DNA from: Tildeniella nuda ZEHNDER 1965/U140
GTDB lineage: Bacteria; Cyanobacteriota; Cyanobacteriia; Leptolyngbyales; Leptolyngbyaceae
Assembly: GCA_019358895.1 (NCBI GenBank)
Contig: JAHHIG010000015.1
Coordinates: forward strand, 1-64,000
Direction of reading: 5' to 3'
DNA: 64,000 bases
In this document: positions 35,193 through 44,440 of the stretch, one piece after another
How the letters are laid out: every line of letters starts with the position of its first letter
Numbering within the stretch: position 1 is the first letter of the stretch
Notes under the pieces: model-generated
What the model saw: only the letters and a program-made list of their open reading frames with translations
Database searches by the model: none
Told to the model about the DNA's origin: nothing
Translations under genes and position numbers: made by a program

Positions 35193-36338
35193 ATGAAAAC
35201 GCGTATGGCATCCCTTGAATCAGATGAGTGCTCATTACGAGCGATCGTTTATACTGACGCGATGGGAATTGGTGGAGCAGAGATTAGTCTAGGACATCTA
35301 GTTGCCCATATATCACCAGACATTACGCTTACTGTAGTGGGGGTTTCGCAGATCGTTGTAGAGACGATCGCAGCCAAGCGTCCTCAGTCAACGCATGTGG
35401 TTTTACCTGCCAAAGGAGTGCAGGCGATCGCAGCTCACATCGCAACGTTGCATCAATTGCGTCCAGATCTTATACATTTCAACCTATGTACACCCTGGGC
35501 TTGTGCGATTGGGCTAACAGCAGCATTAACTCTACCAACAGTGCGTATTGTTCGTGTGGATCAATTGCCCCTGCGAACGACTGACGCGATCGAGCTGTGG
35601 CGTACGCGAGCATTGTCTCTACGTGTGGATGCTCATGTAGCGGTGGGTGACGCATCAGCAAGACGGATGGAGGACTTTTATGCCCTGGGTCGAAACACCA
35701 TTCTATCGGTACCAAACGGTGTACCTGATAGAGAAATGGGCGCGGTAGAATCACCGCTGCGTAAGGATGACAGGCTTGTTGTTGGCAGCGTGGGACGGCT
35801 AGATGCAATGAAAGCACATGATATTTTACTACGAGCGATCGCGCAGGTGGATGATGTTGATGTCGTGATTCTGGGTGAAGGTGAGCAACGCGCGACATTG
35901 GAACAACTGGCGATGGAACTTGGCATTCGCGATCGCGTTACATTGCCGGGATGGGTCGATGAGCCACGCGCTTACTTACCCAACTTTGATGTGTTCGTTT
36001 TGCCATCGCGCTCTGAGGGCTTTCCATTGGCGATTGTAGAAGCCATGTTGGCAGCCCGTCCAGTAGTGGCGACGAAGGTTGGCAGCATCGCAGAAGCCGT
36101 TATTCACGGTGAGACGGGGTTTCTCATTGAGAAAGATGATGTGATGGGTCTCGTCTCAGCGTTGCGTTGCCTGAAAGCGGATGCCACACTGCGCGATCGC
36201 CTCGGTCAATGTGGACGAGAAGTCGCGATCGCGCGGTTCACGGCTCCACAAATGGCAAAGCGATACGAACAAATCTGGCGAGATGTCCTGGCAATGCCGC
36301 GATCGTCCCGCTTTCGTGTGCCGCGTCCACGTGATTAA
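35193..36338 (+). CDS. Glycosyltransferase family 4 protein
   Basis: A 381-residue GT-B fold glycosyltransferase. The C-terminal donor domain shows VGSVGRLDAMKAHDILLRA, RVTLPGWVDEPRAYLPNFDV, the E-x7-E motif SEGFPLAIVEAMLAARPVVA and GETGFLI. The N-terminal A-M-G-I-G-G-A-E-I-S-L-G-H-L matches the acceptor-domain G-G-A-E loop. It is the only plus-strand gene of the glycan cluster and faces the minus-strand GT4 at 36470. A GTG one codon earlier is an alternative start. Confidence 0.92.
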   Translation: MKTRMASLESDECSLRAIVYTDAMGIGGAEISLGHLVAHISPDITLTVVGVSQIVVETIAAKRPQSTHVVLPAKGVQAIAAHIATLHQLRPDLIHFNLCTPWACAIGLTAALTLPTVRIVRVDQLPLRTTDAIELWRTRALSLRVDAHVAVGDASARRMEDFYALGRNTILSVPNGVPDREMGAVESPLRKDDRLVVGSVGRLDAMKAHDILLRAIAQVDDVDVVILGEGEQRATLEQLAMELGIRDRVTLPGWVDEPRAYLPNFDVFVLPSRSEGFPLAIVEAMLAARPVVATKVGSIAEAVIHGETGFLIEKDDVMGLVSALRCLKADATLRDRLGQCGREVAIARFTAPQMAKRYEQIWRDVLAMPRSSRFRVPRPRD

Positions 36339-36362
36339 TAGAACACCACAAAAGATAGTGTT

Positions 36363-36405
36363 AAAAAACTGCTGGCAGTTTCCACAGAGGGTTCTTGCCA
36401 GCAGT
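36363..36405 (-). terminator. Intrinsic terminator of the minus-strand glycan operon
   Basis: ACTGCTGGCA (36368-36377) and its exact complement (36396-36405) form a 10-bp stem with an 18-base loop. On the minus strand the stem is followed by a run of six T. It lies about 65 bases beyond the stop of the last minus-strand GT4 gene and between two convergent genes. Confidence 0.75.
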
Positions 36406-36469
36406 GCTTTGTCTAGAGCCACTGCTGCATCAGCATTTCAACACATATTCTCATCCAACTCGCATCCTA

Positions 36470-37684
36470 CTAATGCAGAACAGATTGATAGAGCTGCAAA
36501 TGTGTTTTTGCGATCGCGTCCCATGTCAGGTTTTGGACAACGGTGTAACCAGCCATGCTGAGCTGATGGCGTTTGGCGCGATCGTTCAATAGCTCAACGA
36601 GCGCGATCGCTAAACCAGTGGGATCACGAGGAGAGATGAATGTTAGGCAATGATCAAGTTCACGATCGGGTGATTCAGGACGTGTAGCAACGACAGGCAA
36701 ACCGTGTGCCAGGAGGGTCAGAAGGGAACCACTTTTTAGTGTCACGCCATGATGGAATGGCAGCACACCGAGATCAGCACCTGCCAGATAGCGTGAGGCA
36801 GCTTCAGCAGAGATATAGCCCGTGAAATGGACATTTCCATCTAACCCTAATGTGGTGACCAACGTATGTAGTTTGTGCCAATAGGTTGCGGCTTGCTCAC
36901 CCACCAACGCCAGACTTTCGACTCCACCGATGAGGAGTAGACGCACGTGTGGTTTGGTTGCAATAATCTGCTTGAAGGCGACTAACAGTGTTTCTAGCCC
37001 TTTCACGGGATGTAGAAAACCAAAGAAGGCAATAATCTCGGTTTCATTTGACCAATTACAGGTTTGACGCAACGTTTGACGAGCCGTAGTTTGATCAATG
37101 GGAGTGACTTCAATATTAGGGGCGATCGCAAGGCGATGGATACGATCGTCAAACGCGGGCAGCCGTTCTCGCAGCACCGTTTCAGCATCAGTGTTGGTTG
37201 TGAGGATGGCATCGCTACAGGTGAGCAGAAAGCCATCCTCACGATCCCACCAGGTATGCTGTTGTCCCCATTGTTTTAGCCATTCCAACAGAGATGCGGA
37301 TAGCCATTGAGGTCTCCATTCCCACCAGCCGTATTCGTGGACTGTTGTGACGATCGGTTTGCGCCATCCCGTTGCTCTCAGCAGCAATGGTAGGAGAAAA
37401 ATGGCACGTTCAAATCCATAGGTGCCAGCCGCGTGCTGAATGTGCAGAATGTCTGTGGGTCTAGTGTGGAGCGATCGCACCAATGCCCCTAACTCACTGA
37501 CCTGCCAATCGTGCACAGCACCAATAACATCTGGTGCGTTCAATGTTTTGGCAGCAGCATGAGTGGTCAGAACAGTTGATGGAATGCCTAGAAGATCAAG
37601 GTTTGTGCGGAGGCGATCGGTGTAGTGAGCCACTCCACAGCGTGTCGGTTGGTAGGTGCCTGCAATGAGAGTAACCTGAATCAT
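36470..37684 (-). CDS. Glycosyltransferase family 4 protein
   Basis: A 404-residue GT-B glycosyltransferase: N-terminal GTYQPTRCGVAHYTDRLR, donor-domain FFGFLHPVKGLETLLVAFK, VHFTGYISAEAASRYLAGAD and FHHGVTLKSGSLLTLLAHGLPVV, where the usual E-x7-E region is changed to a Gly/Ser-rich form. Last gene of the minus-strand glycan run. It probably adds a hexose to a membrane-bound or exported glycan; donor unknown. Confidence 0.9.
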   Translation of the reverse strand: MIQVTLIAGTYQPTRCGVAHYTDRLRTNLDLLGIPSTVLTTHAAAKTLNAPDVIGAVHDWQVSELGALVRSLHTRPTDILHIQHAAGTYGFERAIFLLPLLLRATGWRKPIVTTVHEYGWWEWRPQWLSASLLEWLKQWGQQHTWWDREDGFLLTCSDAILTTNTDAETVLRERLPAFDDRIHRLAIAPNIEVTPIDQTTARQTLRQTCNWSNETEIIAFFGFLHPVKGLETLLVAFKQIIATKPHVRLLLIGGVESLALVGEQAATYWHKLHTLVTTLGLDGNVHFTGYISAEAASRYLAGADLGVLPFHHGVTLKSGSLLTLLAHGLPVVATRPESPDRELDHCLTFISPRDPTGLAIALVELLNDRAKRHQLSMAGYTVVQNLTWDAIAKTHLQLYQSVLH

Positions 37685-37710
37685 GGCTTTATGAGATCTG
37701 CAACTAATTT

Positions 37711-37790
37711 ACCCTCATCCCCACCCTTCTCCCCAAGGAGAAGGGCTTTCGGAAGTCTCCTGTGGGAGAGGGCTAGGGAGAGGGCGCGAC
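37711..37790. repeat. Palindromic intergenic repeat, related to the 40365 repeat
   Basis: Contains CCCTTCTCC-CCAA-GGAGAAGGG (37724-37745) and a CTCCTGTGGGAGAGGGCTAGGG segment. The same modules make up the 114-bp units at 40365-40592, so this is a third, diverged copy of a REP-like element. Confidence 0.7.
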
Positions 37791-37801
37791 ACGTTCATAT
37801 T

Positions 37802-40333
37802 TCATTCAGCCATGCCCAACAGCGTTAATCCAGTCGCTACAACGGTCTCTGGTGGAATATCTAAACACTCCAGGTTGTAGGGGCAGGTGAACGCATAGCA
37901 GGGGCTACAGACTGTCGGCTGGCGCAGCAGTTTGGCGTTAGTAGAGCGCGGTTGCCATTGCGATTCGTATTCGGTGCCTGCAAAGAGGATTACGCTAGGG
38001 GTACGGGTGGCATCGGCAAGATGCATGGTAGATGTGTTGTTGCTTAACATCAGTCGGGCATTGGCGATGAGTGCTGCTAACTCGCTGAGATCGGTATCAC
38101 CAATTAAATTAATGGCATGAGTGCCTAAACGATCGAGTAGCGGCGCACTGTGAGGACGATCGCTTGCCATTCCAGTGACAACCACGCGATCGCCCGTGCG
38201 TTCAGCTAACTGGTGAGCCGCGATCGCAAACCGATCAACGGCATAGTTGCGCGACTGACAGCTTGTCCAGGGGTTTAGCAATAGGTATGGCTCACCCGGT
38301 TCTAGCCCATGCTCCTGTAGTTTGACGATGGCACGTTGTTGAGCCGCTTCGGGGATGTGAAGGCAAAGACTGCGATCGCGCACTGGAAACCCGACGGCTT
38401 CAATTAAGCGTAAGTTACGCTCTACTTGATGAATGGTATCGGGAGCCGCTTTGACTTCCGTGCTTAAGACGGCACCACCCCATTCTTTTGACTCGCCCAA
38501 GCGCAGGGGAATGCCTGCCAGGTAACACATGAAAGCGGCTGGATGGGGCGTTTGGCTGAAGCTGGTGAAAATAATAGCAGCATCAAACTGACGATCGCGC
38601 AGTGTAGCGATTAATGCCCCTTCGCGATCGGGATCAAAGGGAAGCTTGCCTAAATCTTGCCACAGAGCACGACAGGTCAGCACGTCATCGAGCCACGGAA
38701 GCAATGCTGCCGCCTTGGTACCACCCGGACTCGCCATTAGCGTCAGACGTGCTTCTGGCAGAGCGTCTTTGATGGCATGCAACGCGGGACTAATCATCAA
38801 CACGTCGCCAATATTGTCTAACCGCATGACGAGAATGTTTCGTGCGCCTGACCATTGGTGCCAGAGAGCGGAATCTACAGTGAGTGAGGGGGGAGGGGGG
38901 AGTTCTGAGCTGGGTGGGTGGAGTTCTGAGCTGGGTGGTTGGAGTTCTGAGCTTGGTGTTCCGAGTTCTGAGCTGGGTGGTTGGAGTTCTGAGCTGGGTG
39001 TTCCGAGTTCTGAGCTGGGTGGTTGGAGTTCTGAGCTGGGTGTTCCGAGTTCTGAGCTTGGTGGTTGGAGTTCTGAGCTTAGTGTTCCGAGTTCTGAGCT
39101 TGGTGGTTGGAGTTCTGAGCTTGGTGGTTGGAGTTCTGAGCTTAGTGTTCCGAGTTCTGAGCTTGGTGGTTGAAGTTCTAAGCTTGGTGTTCCGAGTTCT
39201 AAGCTTGGTGGTTGGAGTTCTGAGCTTGGTGTTCCGAGTTCGAGACTCGACCTTTGGAGTTCCAGGCTCGGCGTTCCGAGTTCTAAGCTCGACGTTCCGA
39301 GTTCTAAGGTTGGTTTTCCAGGCTTAGAGGCTGGCAAGTGTAGAAATGGGGCAGCAGCAGCCATCACTTCAGCGGGTGAAATGGCATCAAGGCAGGTCTG
39401 CCAGCCATCAAAGGGACAGATACCACTGTACCAGCAGCATTGAGTCGTAAAATTGTCGATGTTGCGTTCAGGGCAGCCTGGATACCCTTGCAGGTTGATG
39501 TGAGGCGCAGGCTGTCCATAGCGATCGTGCCACGAAGGTCCAAATAACGTGATGGTTGGCGTGTCCAGGGCGGCTGCGATACGGGCAGGTCCAGTATCGG
39601 CAGCAATGACGAGATCGGCGATCGCCATCAGTCCCCCTAACGATCGCAGAGTGCCTTGTTGCCAAACTTGAGCGTGATTGCCAATTTCACTGGCAATGTG
39701 TTCTGCCTGCTCTGGATGAGAGCCAACGGGCACTACGATCGTTGCACCATACTGCTGGTGTAGTTCGCGTCCTACCATCACAAAGTTTGCGGTTGACCAG
39801 CGTTTAATTGCCATACCTGCGTCAGGGTACAGCACCACTAAGGGGGGCATCACATGACCAAGCTGCTGCTGCGCCGAGAGTATCTCAGCGGATGTCAGGT
39901 GGAGCTGCGGCGTGCCGATCGCGTCTGGTTGAATCAAGCCATCTGCCAGCAAGAGTTGGAGGAAGCGATCGCCCACTCGTTGATGAGATGGCGGCGATCG
40001 CCAGAGATTGGTCACTGTTTGCAGGGCATTACTCACTTGAATCACGTGATCAATGCCGTCGTAGTTAGTATCTGACACAATCAAATCAAAGGTGCAGCGG
40101 TCTAGCAGTGCTTCAACCACGTTTCGAGCCTGATGCACCTGATTCAGTTCAGGTTCAATCCCAATTACATGATGGATGAGTGGATCGTCCTTGAGCAGTT
40201 CGCTTCCTGGTGCAAAGGTCAAGACGGTGAGCTTAGCGTTTGGGTGCGATCGCCCCAGTGCCTGGATTGCCGATAAAGCAATCAGCACATCACCAATGCC
40301 ACCCAACAGTTCAATGAATAAAATCGTTCGCAT
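37802..40333 (-). CDS. Tandem GT9 (heptosyltransferase-like) fusion with a 7-residue-repeat linker
   Basis: An 843-residue protein made of two GT9 ADP-heptose:LPS heptosyltransferase-like modules. Module 1 (about 1-340) opens I-L-F-I-E-L-L-G-G-I-G-D-V-L-I and has VLYPDAGMAIKRWS and ADTGPARIAAALDTPTITLFG. Module 2 (about 490-843) opens N-I-L-V-M-R-L-D-N-I-G-D-V-L-M and has NNTSTMHLADATRTPSVILFAG. Between them residues about 345-485 are a repeat of S-S-E-L-G-T-P / S-S-E-L-Q-P-P heptapeptides encoded by 21-bp DNA repeats. Adding two sugars in succession is a reasonable inference; the linker is probably extended. Confidence 0.85.
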   Translation of the reverse strand: MRTILFIELLGGIGDVLIALSAIQALGRSHPNAKLTVLTFAPGSELLKDDPLIHHVIGIEPELNQVHQARNVVEALLDRCTFDLIVSDTNYDGIDHVIQVSNALQTVTNLWRSPPSHQRVGDRFLQLLLADGLIQPDAIGTPQLHLTSAEILSAQQQLGHVMPPLVVLYPDAGMAIKRWSTANFVMVGRELHQQYGATIVVPVGSHPEQAEHIASEIGNHAQVWQQGTLRSLGGLMAIADLVIAADTGPARIAAALDTPTITLFGPSWHDRYGQPAPHINLQGYPGCPERNIDNFTTQCCWYSGICPFDGWQTCLDAISPAEVMAAAAPFLHLPASKPGKPTLELGTSSLELGTPSLELQRSSLELGTPSSELQPPSLELGTPSLELQPPSSELGTLSSELQPPSSELQPPSSELGTLSSELQPPSSELGTPSSELQPPSSELGTPSSELQPPSSELGTPSSELQPPSSELHPPSSELPPPPSLTVDSALWHQWSGARNILVMRLDNIGDVLMISPALHAIKDALPEARLTLMASPGGTKAAALLPWLDDVLTCRALWQDLGKLPFDPDREGALIATLRDRQFDAAIIFTSFSQTPHPAAFMCYLAGIPLRLGESKEWGGAVLSTEVKAAPDTIHQVERNLRLIEAVGFPVRDRSLCLHIPEAAQQRAIVKLQEHGLEPGEPYLLLNPWTSCQSRNYAVDRFAIAAHQLAERTGDRVVVTGMASDRPHSAPLLDRLGTHAINLIGDTDLSELAALIANARLMLSNNTSTMHLADATRTPSVILFAGTEYESQWQPRSTNAKLLRQPTVCSPCYAFTCPYNLECLDIPPETVVATGLTLLGMAE
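38885..39310. repeat. 21-bp tandem repeat array inside the GT9 fusion gene
   Basis: About twenty units of two alternating kinds, GTTCCGAGTTCTGAGCTTGG-T and GGTTGGAGTTCTGAGCTTGG-T, encode the linker. They stay open in both directions because the period is a multiple of three. The 63-bp array at 59360-59925 is also built of 21-bp units. Confidence 0.8.
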
Positions 40334-40364
40334 AGCTGCATCATTGACTAGGACTATGTTCTGG

Positions 40365-40592
40365 CGTTAAGCATTGAGTATTGTCCTCATCCCCAGCCCT
40401 TCTCCCCAATGAGAAGGGAGCAAGATTCAAAGTCCCTCTCCTGTGGGAGAGGGATTAGGGTGAGGGCGAAAGGTGGGACGTTAAGCATTGAGTATTGCCC
40501 TCATCCCCAGCCCTTCTCCCCAATGAGAAGGGAGCAAGATTCAAAGTCCCTCTCCTGTGGGAGAGGGATTAGGGTGAGGGCGAAAAGGTGGT
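40365..40592. repeat. Two tandem 114-bp repeats
   Basis: Copies at 40365-40478 and 40479-40592 are nearly identical. Each starts CGTTAAGCATTGAGTATTG and contains the palindromic CCCTTCTCCCCAATGAGAAGGG and CCCTCTCCTGTGGGAGAGGG modules. The second copy overlaps the 3' end of the GT2 gene and supplies its last codons and stop. Confidence 0.85.
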
Positions 40593-41420
40593 ATGCTCCC
40601 ACTGAATAACTTTATCGGCAGCAACCGGGCGATCGGGAATTGTGGTTGGCACCTCTTGATGGTAAACACCTGATGGAATCAGCCCACAGCCGCCATAGTG
40701 CGCCATCAGTTGAAGCTGCACCAGCACATCTTCACCGCCATGTTTGGGTGGAAGATCGTGCCAAAAGTTGAAGCCACCGATGCTACGCAGTTTTGCCGTA
40801 TCATACAGGATGCAACCAGCAATCCATGCAACCTTATAGGGCTGTGGCTTGTTTACATCTAACGCTCCCTCTAACATCAATCGCTGCTGAAGATGATAGA
40901 GGTTAGCCGCACTATGAAGCCGCCAGCGTTCCCATTGCGGTGTCTCTGGTTGCACCAGCTCTGGTTGCACAGCGCCATGCCAAAACTCGATCGCCTGGTC
41001 ATGAGGACGCACATCATGCAGGAAACTCAGCCCATGCGGTGCATTACCAACAAACCCACAGTCCTCAGCCTGAATGGTGGTTAGCAAGTGTTGGATTAAC
41101 GTCGCCTCTAAGATCAAATCGTCATCAAGAAACAGCACATACGGAGCCGTTGCCTGATCTAACAAAAACTGGCGCTGCTCTGAGATACCACGACGCGGTA
41201 GATGTTTGTGCTGCTCAACGCTGTGCCCATGCGCTTGCAGTACCCGTAATACTGCCTGCACCTCACCTGTGTCGAGAAGATCCTCTCCCTCAGTTTGGTC
41301 AGAAATGACAAGGTGAAAATTGCGAAACGTCTGAGCAATCAAACTGGTCAGTGTGACGGCTAATGCGGTGGGACGGGCATAAGTGGGAATTAACACATCA
41401 ATCGTTGCTGTCATCGCCAT
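40569..41420 (-). CDS. Glycosyltransferase family 2 protein
   Basis: A 283-residue GT-A glycosyltransferase. It has D-V-L-I-P-T-Y-A-R-P-T-A-L, then ISDQTEGEDL, the D-x-D metal motif in YVLFLDDDLILEATL and W-I-A-G-C-I-L-Y-D near residue 200. The C-terminal residues T-F-S-P-S-P and the stop come from the intergenic 114-bp repeat, so the original end may have been different. It overlaps the upstream GT9 gene by ten bases. Confidence 0.9.
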   Translation of the reverse strand: MAMTATIDVLIPTYARPTALAVTLTSLIAQTFRNFHLVISDQTEGEDLLDTGEVQAVLRVLQAHGHSVEQHKHLPRRGISEQRQFLLDQATAPYVLFLDDDLILEATLIQHLLTTIQAEDCGFVGNAPHGLSFLHDVRPHDQAIEFWHGAVQPELVQPETPQWERWRLHSAANLYHLQQRLMLEGALDVNKPQPYKVAWIAGCILYDTAKLRSIGGFNFWHDLPPKHGGEDVLVQLQLMAHYGGCGLIPSGVYHQEVPTTIPDRPVAADKVIQWEHTTFSPSP

Positions 41421-42661
41421 ACCTCTCTGGCAGATGGTGTGAGTGTGGTTGACTGGCGATCGTCTACATTAGCAAGGGTCAGTAATGGTAATGCTGATGG
41501 TACCAATTCTAATGGCGACGCGATCGATGGATTCACAGTGTCAGCCATTAATTCACATGCGGCTCGAAACACATCATCCGGTGACACTAGCTGCAAACAG
41601 TGATGATGCCCTTCGGGACAAATGCTCTTATAGCAAAACTTGCATGGCACGTCATGAAATAACACTCGGTTGGGCACTCCCCAGGGTGTGTGTTGTGGAT
41701 TGGTCAGCGCATATAAATCCACCACGGGCGTACTTACGGCTGCGGCAATGTGAGCTGGACCTGTATTGTTAGCAATTAAGAGTGGCGCGATCGCCAGCAG
41801 TGCTGCCATTTCTGCCAGGTCAAGTTCGCCTACCAGTGAAGCAGAAGCAACGCCCATCGCTGCCTGAATCGCCGCCACCAACTCCCGCTCTGGCTCCGTC
41901 CCTGTAAACAGAACCTGACAGTTCGCATCCAGCACCAGCCGACGCGCAACGGCGGCAAAACCCTCGGCTGGATAACGGCGTGACGCGGCTGTTGCACCCG
42001 GATGTATCACCACCCACGGCTGCTTGATATCCAACTCCAGTAACTGCAATCGCTGCAAAAGACGCTGATGGTTACTCTCTGTCACATGGAGAGACAGGCA
42101 CTCATCTTCAATGTGAAAACCAAGGCTGGCAACCAAATCCAGTTGACGGCGTACTTCATGACGGATACCACTGCTCGGTTCGGGATCAAGCACCCAGTCG
42201 GTCAGCAGTTGATAGGGATTTTCGTGACAATGGGCAAGTCGTAATGGAATATCTGCCAGGTAGCATAGCAACGCTGATGGCAAAGGGTTTTGGCTAAACA
42301 CAGTAAAAATGACGGCTGCATCAAAAGCCTCCTGGCGCAGAGCTTCCACCATTGCTAGTTCGGGACGGCTGTTCAGTCTTGGTGCCGTCGCTTTCATCCA
42401 GGGTGGATCGTAGGTGATGACGCGATCGATCTCTGGTACAAGTGCTGCTACGTCTGCTCCCGAATATGACGTAAGTAAGGTAATGTGACGGTTAGGATCT
42501 CCCTGTTTCAATGCCCGGATTGCCGGAGTGGTCATTAAGACATCACCGATCGCATCCAGCCGAATACACAAGATTTTTTTCGCTTGCTGCCACTGTTCTT
42601 CTACCACTGTGTGTTCTTCTACCACTGTGTTTTCTTCTAACAATGTGTTTTGCAGAATCAT
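41411..42661 (-). CDS. Glycosyltransferase family 9 (heptosyltransferase-like)
   Basis: A 416-residue GT9 protein. After a T-V-V-E-E repeat-like N-terminus, the family start I-L-C-I-R-L-D-A-I-G-D-V-L-M-T-T-P-A-I is clear; PWVVIHPGATAASRRYPAEG and ANNTGPAHIAAAVSTPVVDLY follow. A Cys-rich segment VPCKFCYKSICPEGHHHC near residue 345 is typical of many GT9 members. It overlaps the HldA-type kinase gene upstream by four bases (ATGA), so the two are translationally coupled. Confidence 0.93.
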   Translation of the reverse strand: MILQNTLLEENTVVEEHTVVEEQWQQAKKILCIRLDAIGDVLMTTPAIRALKQGDPNRHITLLTSYSGADVAALVPEIDRVITYDPPWMKATAPRLNSRPELAMVEALRQEAFDAAVIFTVFSQNPLPSALLCYLADIPLRLAHCHENPYQLLTDWVLDPEPSSGIRHEVRRQLDLVASLGFHIEDECLSLHVTESNHQRLLQRLQLLELDIKQPWVVIHPGATAASRRYPAEGFAAVARRLVLDANCQVLFTGTEPERELVAAIQAAMGVASASLVGELDLAEMAALLAIAPLLIANNTGPAHIAAAVSTPVVDLYALTNPQHTPWGVPNRVLFHDVPCKFCYKSICPEGHHHCLQLVSPDDVFRAACELMADTVNPSIASPLELVPSALPLLTLANVDDRQSTTLTPSAREVWR

Positions 42662-43734
42662 GCAACCTCCGTTAACTCATTGATTCCATCGCCTGATGTT
42701 TCTTCTTGAAACTGGTCAACTTGCAGTTTAGAGTCTGCTGCGATCGCTATTTGCAATTCTTCCGCAGAACAAGTAGCTGTACCGTCTTTTGCAACGACAA
42801 TCGCTGCTGCCGTTGCCGCTAGTTCCGCCGCCACTGTGATGGATGTTCCAACCGCTAAGGCAAGGGTGAGCGCACTGATGAAGGTATCGCCTGCTCCCGT
42901 CGGATTGACACAAGTGATGGCTTTGGCTGGGATAAGATGCGGCGATCGCTCACGTTGGAGGATGATGGCACCATCCACATCTAATGTCACAATGGCAAAT
43001 TTGGCTCCTGTGCGGTCTAGCAGTTGATGACGATGTTGGGCAATTTGCTCAAGACGGGTCTTCGTCTGGTCATCAAGGGCGATTGCCATTTGGGATGCCA
43101 GCAGGCGCATCGCTTCCTCATAATTGGGTTTCACAGCCGTTACACCAATCGAGCGATAGCTGGCTAACCGCTTGGAATCCACTACCAGTAGCTTTGGTAC
43201 CTGAGCCTGGAGTTGAGCGATCGCTTCAATCACTTGTGGTGTCAACAGACCATAGCTGTAGTCAGAAATTACAATCGCATCGCACGGCATGAAACGGTCA
43301 GTCAACTGCTGGATGAGCTGCCGCTCGGTGTCGGGGGCGATCGCCTCCGTGCTGCCCTGATCCATCCTCACTAACATTTGAGACGCTGCCATTACCCGAC
43401 TTTTAACCAACGTGCGCCGCAAGGGTTGCTGCAACAGCACCTCGGTTTCAACCCCATAGCGTACCAGTGCATGTTGTAAAAGTTCGCCTTCCACATCATC
43501 ACCAATCACCGAGAGTAACGATACCTGAGCACCAAGGCTGCGAAGATTGACTGCCACATTGGCTGCCCCACCAGGAATATCCTGACGATCGCGCAGTGCG
43601 ACTACCGGAACAGGAGCCTCCTGACAAAGACGGGTAGCCTCGCCCAATAAATAGCTATCCAGCATCGCTTCACCAATGACAATGATGTGTCGATCGGCAA
43701 ACGTATTGATAAGGCTAGACACATTCGTGTGCAT
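42658..43734 (-). CDS. hldA: D-glycero-beta-D-manno-heptose-7-phosphate kinase-like (PfkB family)
   Basis: A 358-residue PfkB kinase of the HldE N-terminal/HldA type, which makes heptose 1,7-bisphosphate. It shows IVIGEAMLDSYLLGEATR, PGGAANVAVNLRSLGA, a KSRVMAASQMLVRMD segment close to that of HldE, and the catalytic NPTGAGDTFISALTLAL with Asp as base. The C-terminal nucleotidyltransferase domain of HldE is absent, as in organisms with separate HldA and HldC. With GmhA and GmhB in the same cluster the assignment is strong; other PfkB sugar kinases remain possible. Confidence 0.85.
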   Translation of the reverse strand: MHTNVSSLINTFADRHIIVIGEAMLDSYLLGEATRLCQEAPVPVVALRDRQDIPGGAANVAVNLRSLGAQVSLLSVIGDDVEGELLQHALVRYGVETEVLLQQPLRRTLVKSRVMAASQMLVRMDQGSTEAIAPDTERQLIQQLTDRFMPCDAIVISDYSYGLLTPQVIEAIAQLQAQVPKLLVVDSKRLASYRSIGVTAVKPNYEEAMRLLASQMAIALDDQTKTRLEQIAQHRHQLLDRTGAKFAIVTLDVDGAIILQRERSPHLIPAKAITCVNPTGAGDTFISALTLALAVGTSITVAAELAATAAAIVVAKDGTATCSAEELQIAIAADSKLQVDQFQEETSGDGINELTEVA

Positions 43735-43854
43735 GAAGGGAGTTGTTGGTGATTAGTTGTTGGTGGTTAGTGATGAGTTTTGAGGTTTGGATCAACTTTG
43801 ACCCGCTGACTACTGACCGCTGACCGCTGACTGCTGACCGCTGACTGCTGTCTC
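43735..43854. repeat. Intergenic STRR repeats
   Basis: Runs of GACTGCTGACCGCTGACTGC-type 7-bp units (43800-43850) and GTTGTTGGTGATTAG-like units separate hldA and gmhB. No gene. Confidence 0.65.
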
Positions 43855-44406
43855 CTACTTAATAATGTGCGCTGCCTCAGCCAAATCCTTCGCTAGAAAA
43901 TGAGGTACTCGCTCTGATGAAAGCAGCCATTCCGTCTCGTTGCCATTGTTAATGAGAATCGTTTGACAACCCACTCGACGACCGGCTTCCACATCGTTCA
44001 AAATGTCACCAACAAACCAGGATTGGGTTAAGTCGATCGCGCGATCGCCCGCAGCTTGCAGGAGAAGACCCGGCTCCGGTTTGCGACAATGGCAGGCGAT
44101 CGCATACTCCATTACCGTGCCATCGGGATGATGGGGGCAGTAATAAAACCCATCTAACAGCACATCAAATGGCTCCAACAGTTCCTGTAGACGTGCTTCC
44201 ACTGCTGTCAGGGCTGATTCTGGAAAATAACCCCGCGCGACACCTGATTGATTAGAAATGACAATCAGTTGATAGCCCAACTGCTGCACTTGCCGTAAGC
44301 CATCTCCCGCACCGACCGTTAACCGGATTCGCTGTGGATCGACGTTGTACGGCACGTCTTCAATCAACGTACCATCCTTATCCAAAAACACCGCTCGGTT
44401 TTTCAT
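43855..44406 (-). CDS. gmhB: D-glycero-beta-D-manno-heptose-1,7-bisphosphate 7-phosphatase-like
   Basis: A 183-residue HAD-IIIA phosphatase. Start at M-K-N-R-A-V (44406). Motif I is VFLDKDGTLIEDVPYN, motif II Ser is in LIVISNQSGVARGYF, and motif IV is SWFVGDILNDVEAGRRVG. The zinc loop YYCPHH...ACHCRKPEPG is characteristic of GmhB. It removes the 7-phosphate before nucleotide activation of the heptose. Confidence 0.92.
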   Translation of the reverse strand: MKNRAVFLDKDGTLIEDVPYNVDPQRIRLTVGAGDGLRQVQQLGYQLIVISNQSGVARGYFPESALTAVEARLQELLEPFDVLLDGFYYCPHHPDGTVMEYAIACHCRKPEPGLLLQAAGDRAIDLTQSWFVGDILNDVEAGRRVGCQTILINNGNETEWLLSSERVPHFLAKDLAEAAHIIK

Positions 44407-44440
44407 TTCCACTCTTCACTCCTCTCCCCTCACTTCCTCA

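Noticed and set aside
38646-39327. Plus-strand frames opposite the GT9 fusion
   Set aside because: Artefacts of the 21-bp repeat; the minus-strand frame joins two clear GT9 modules.
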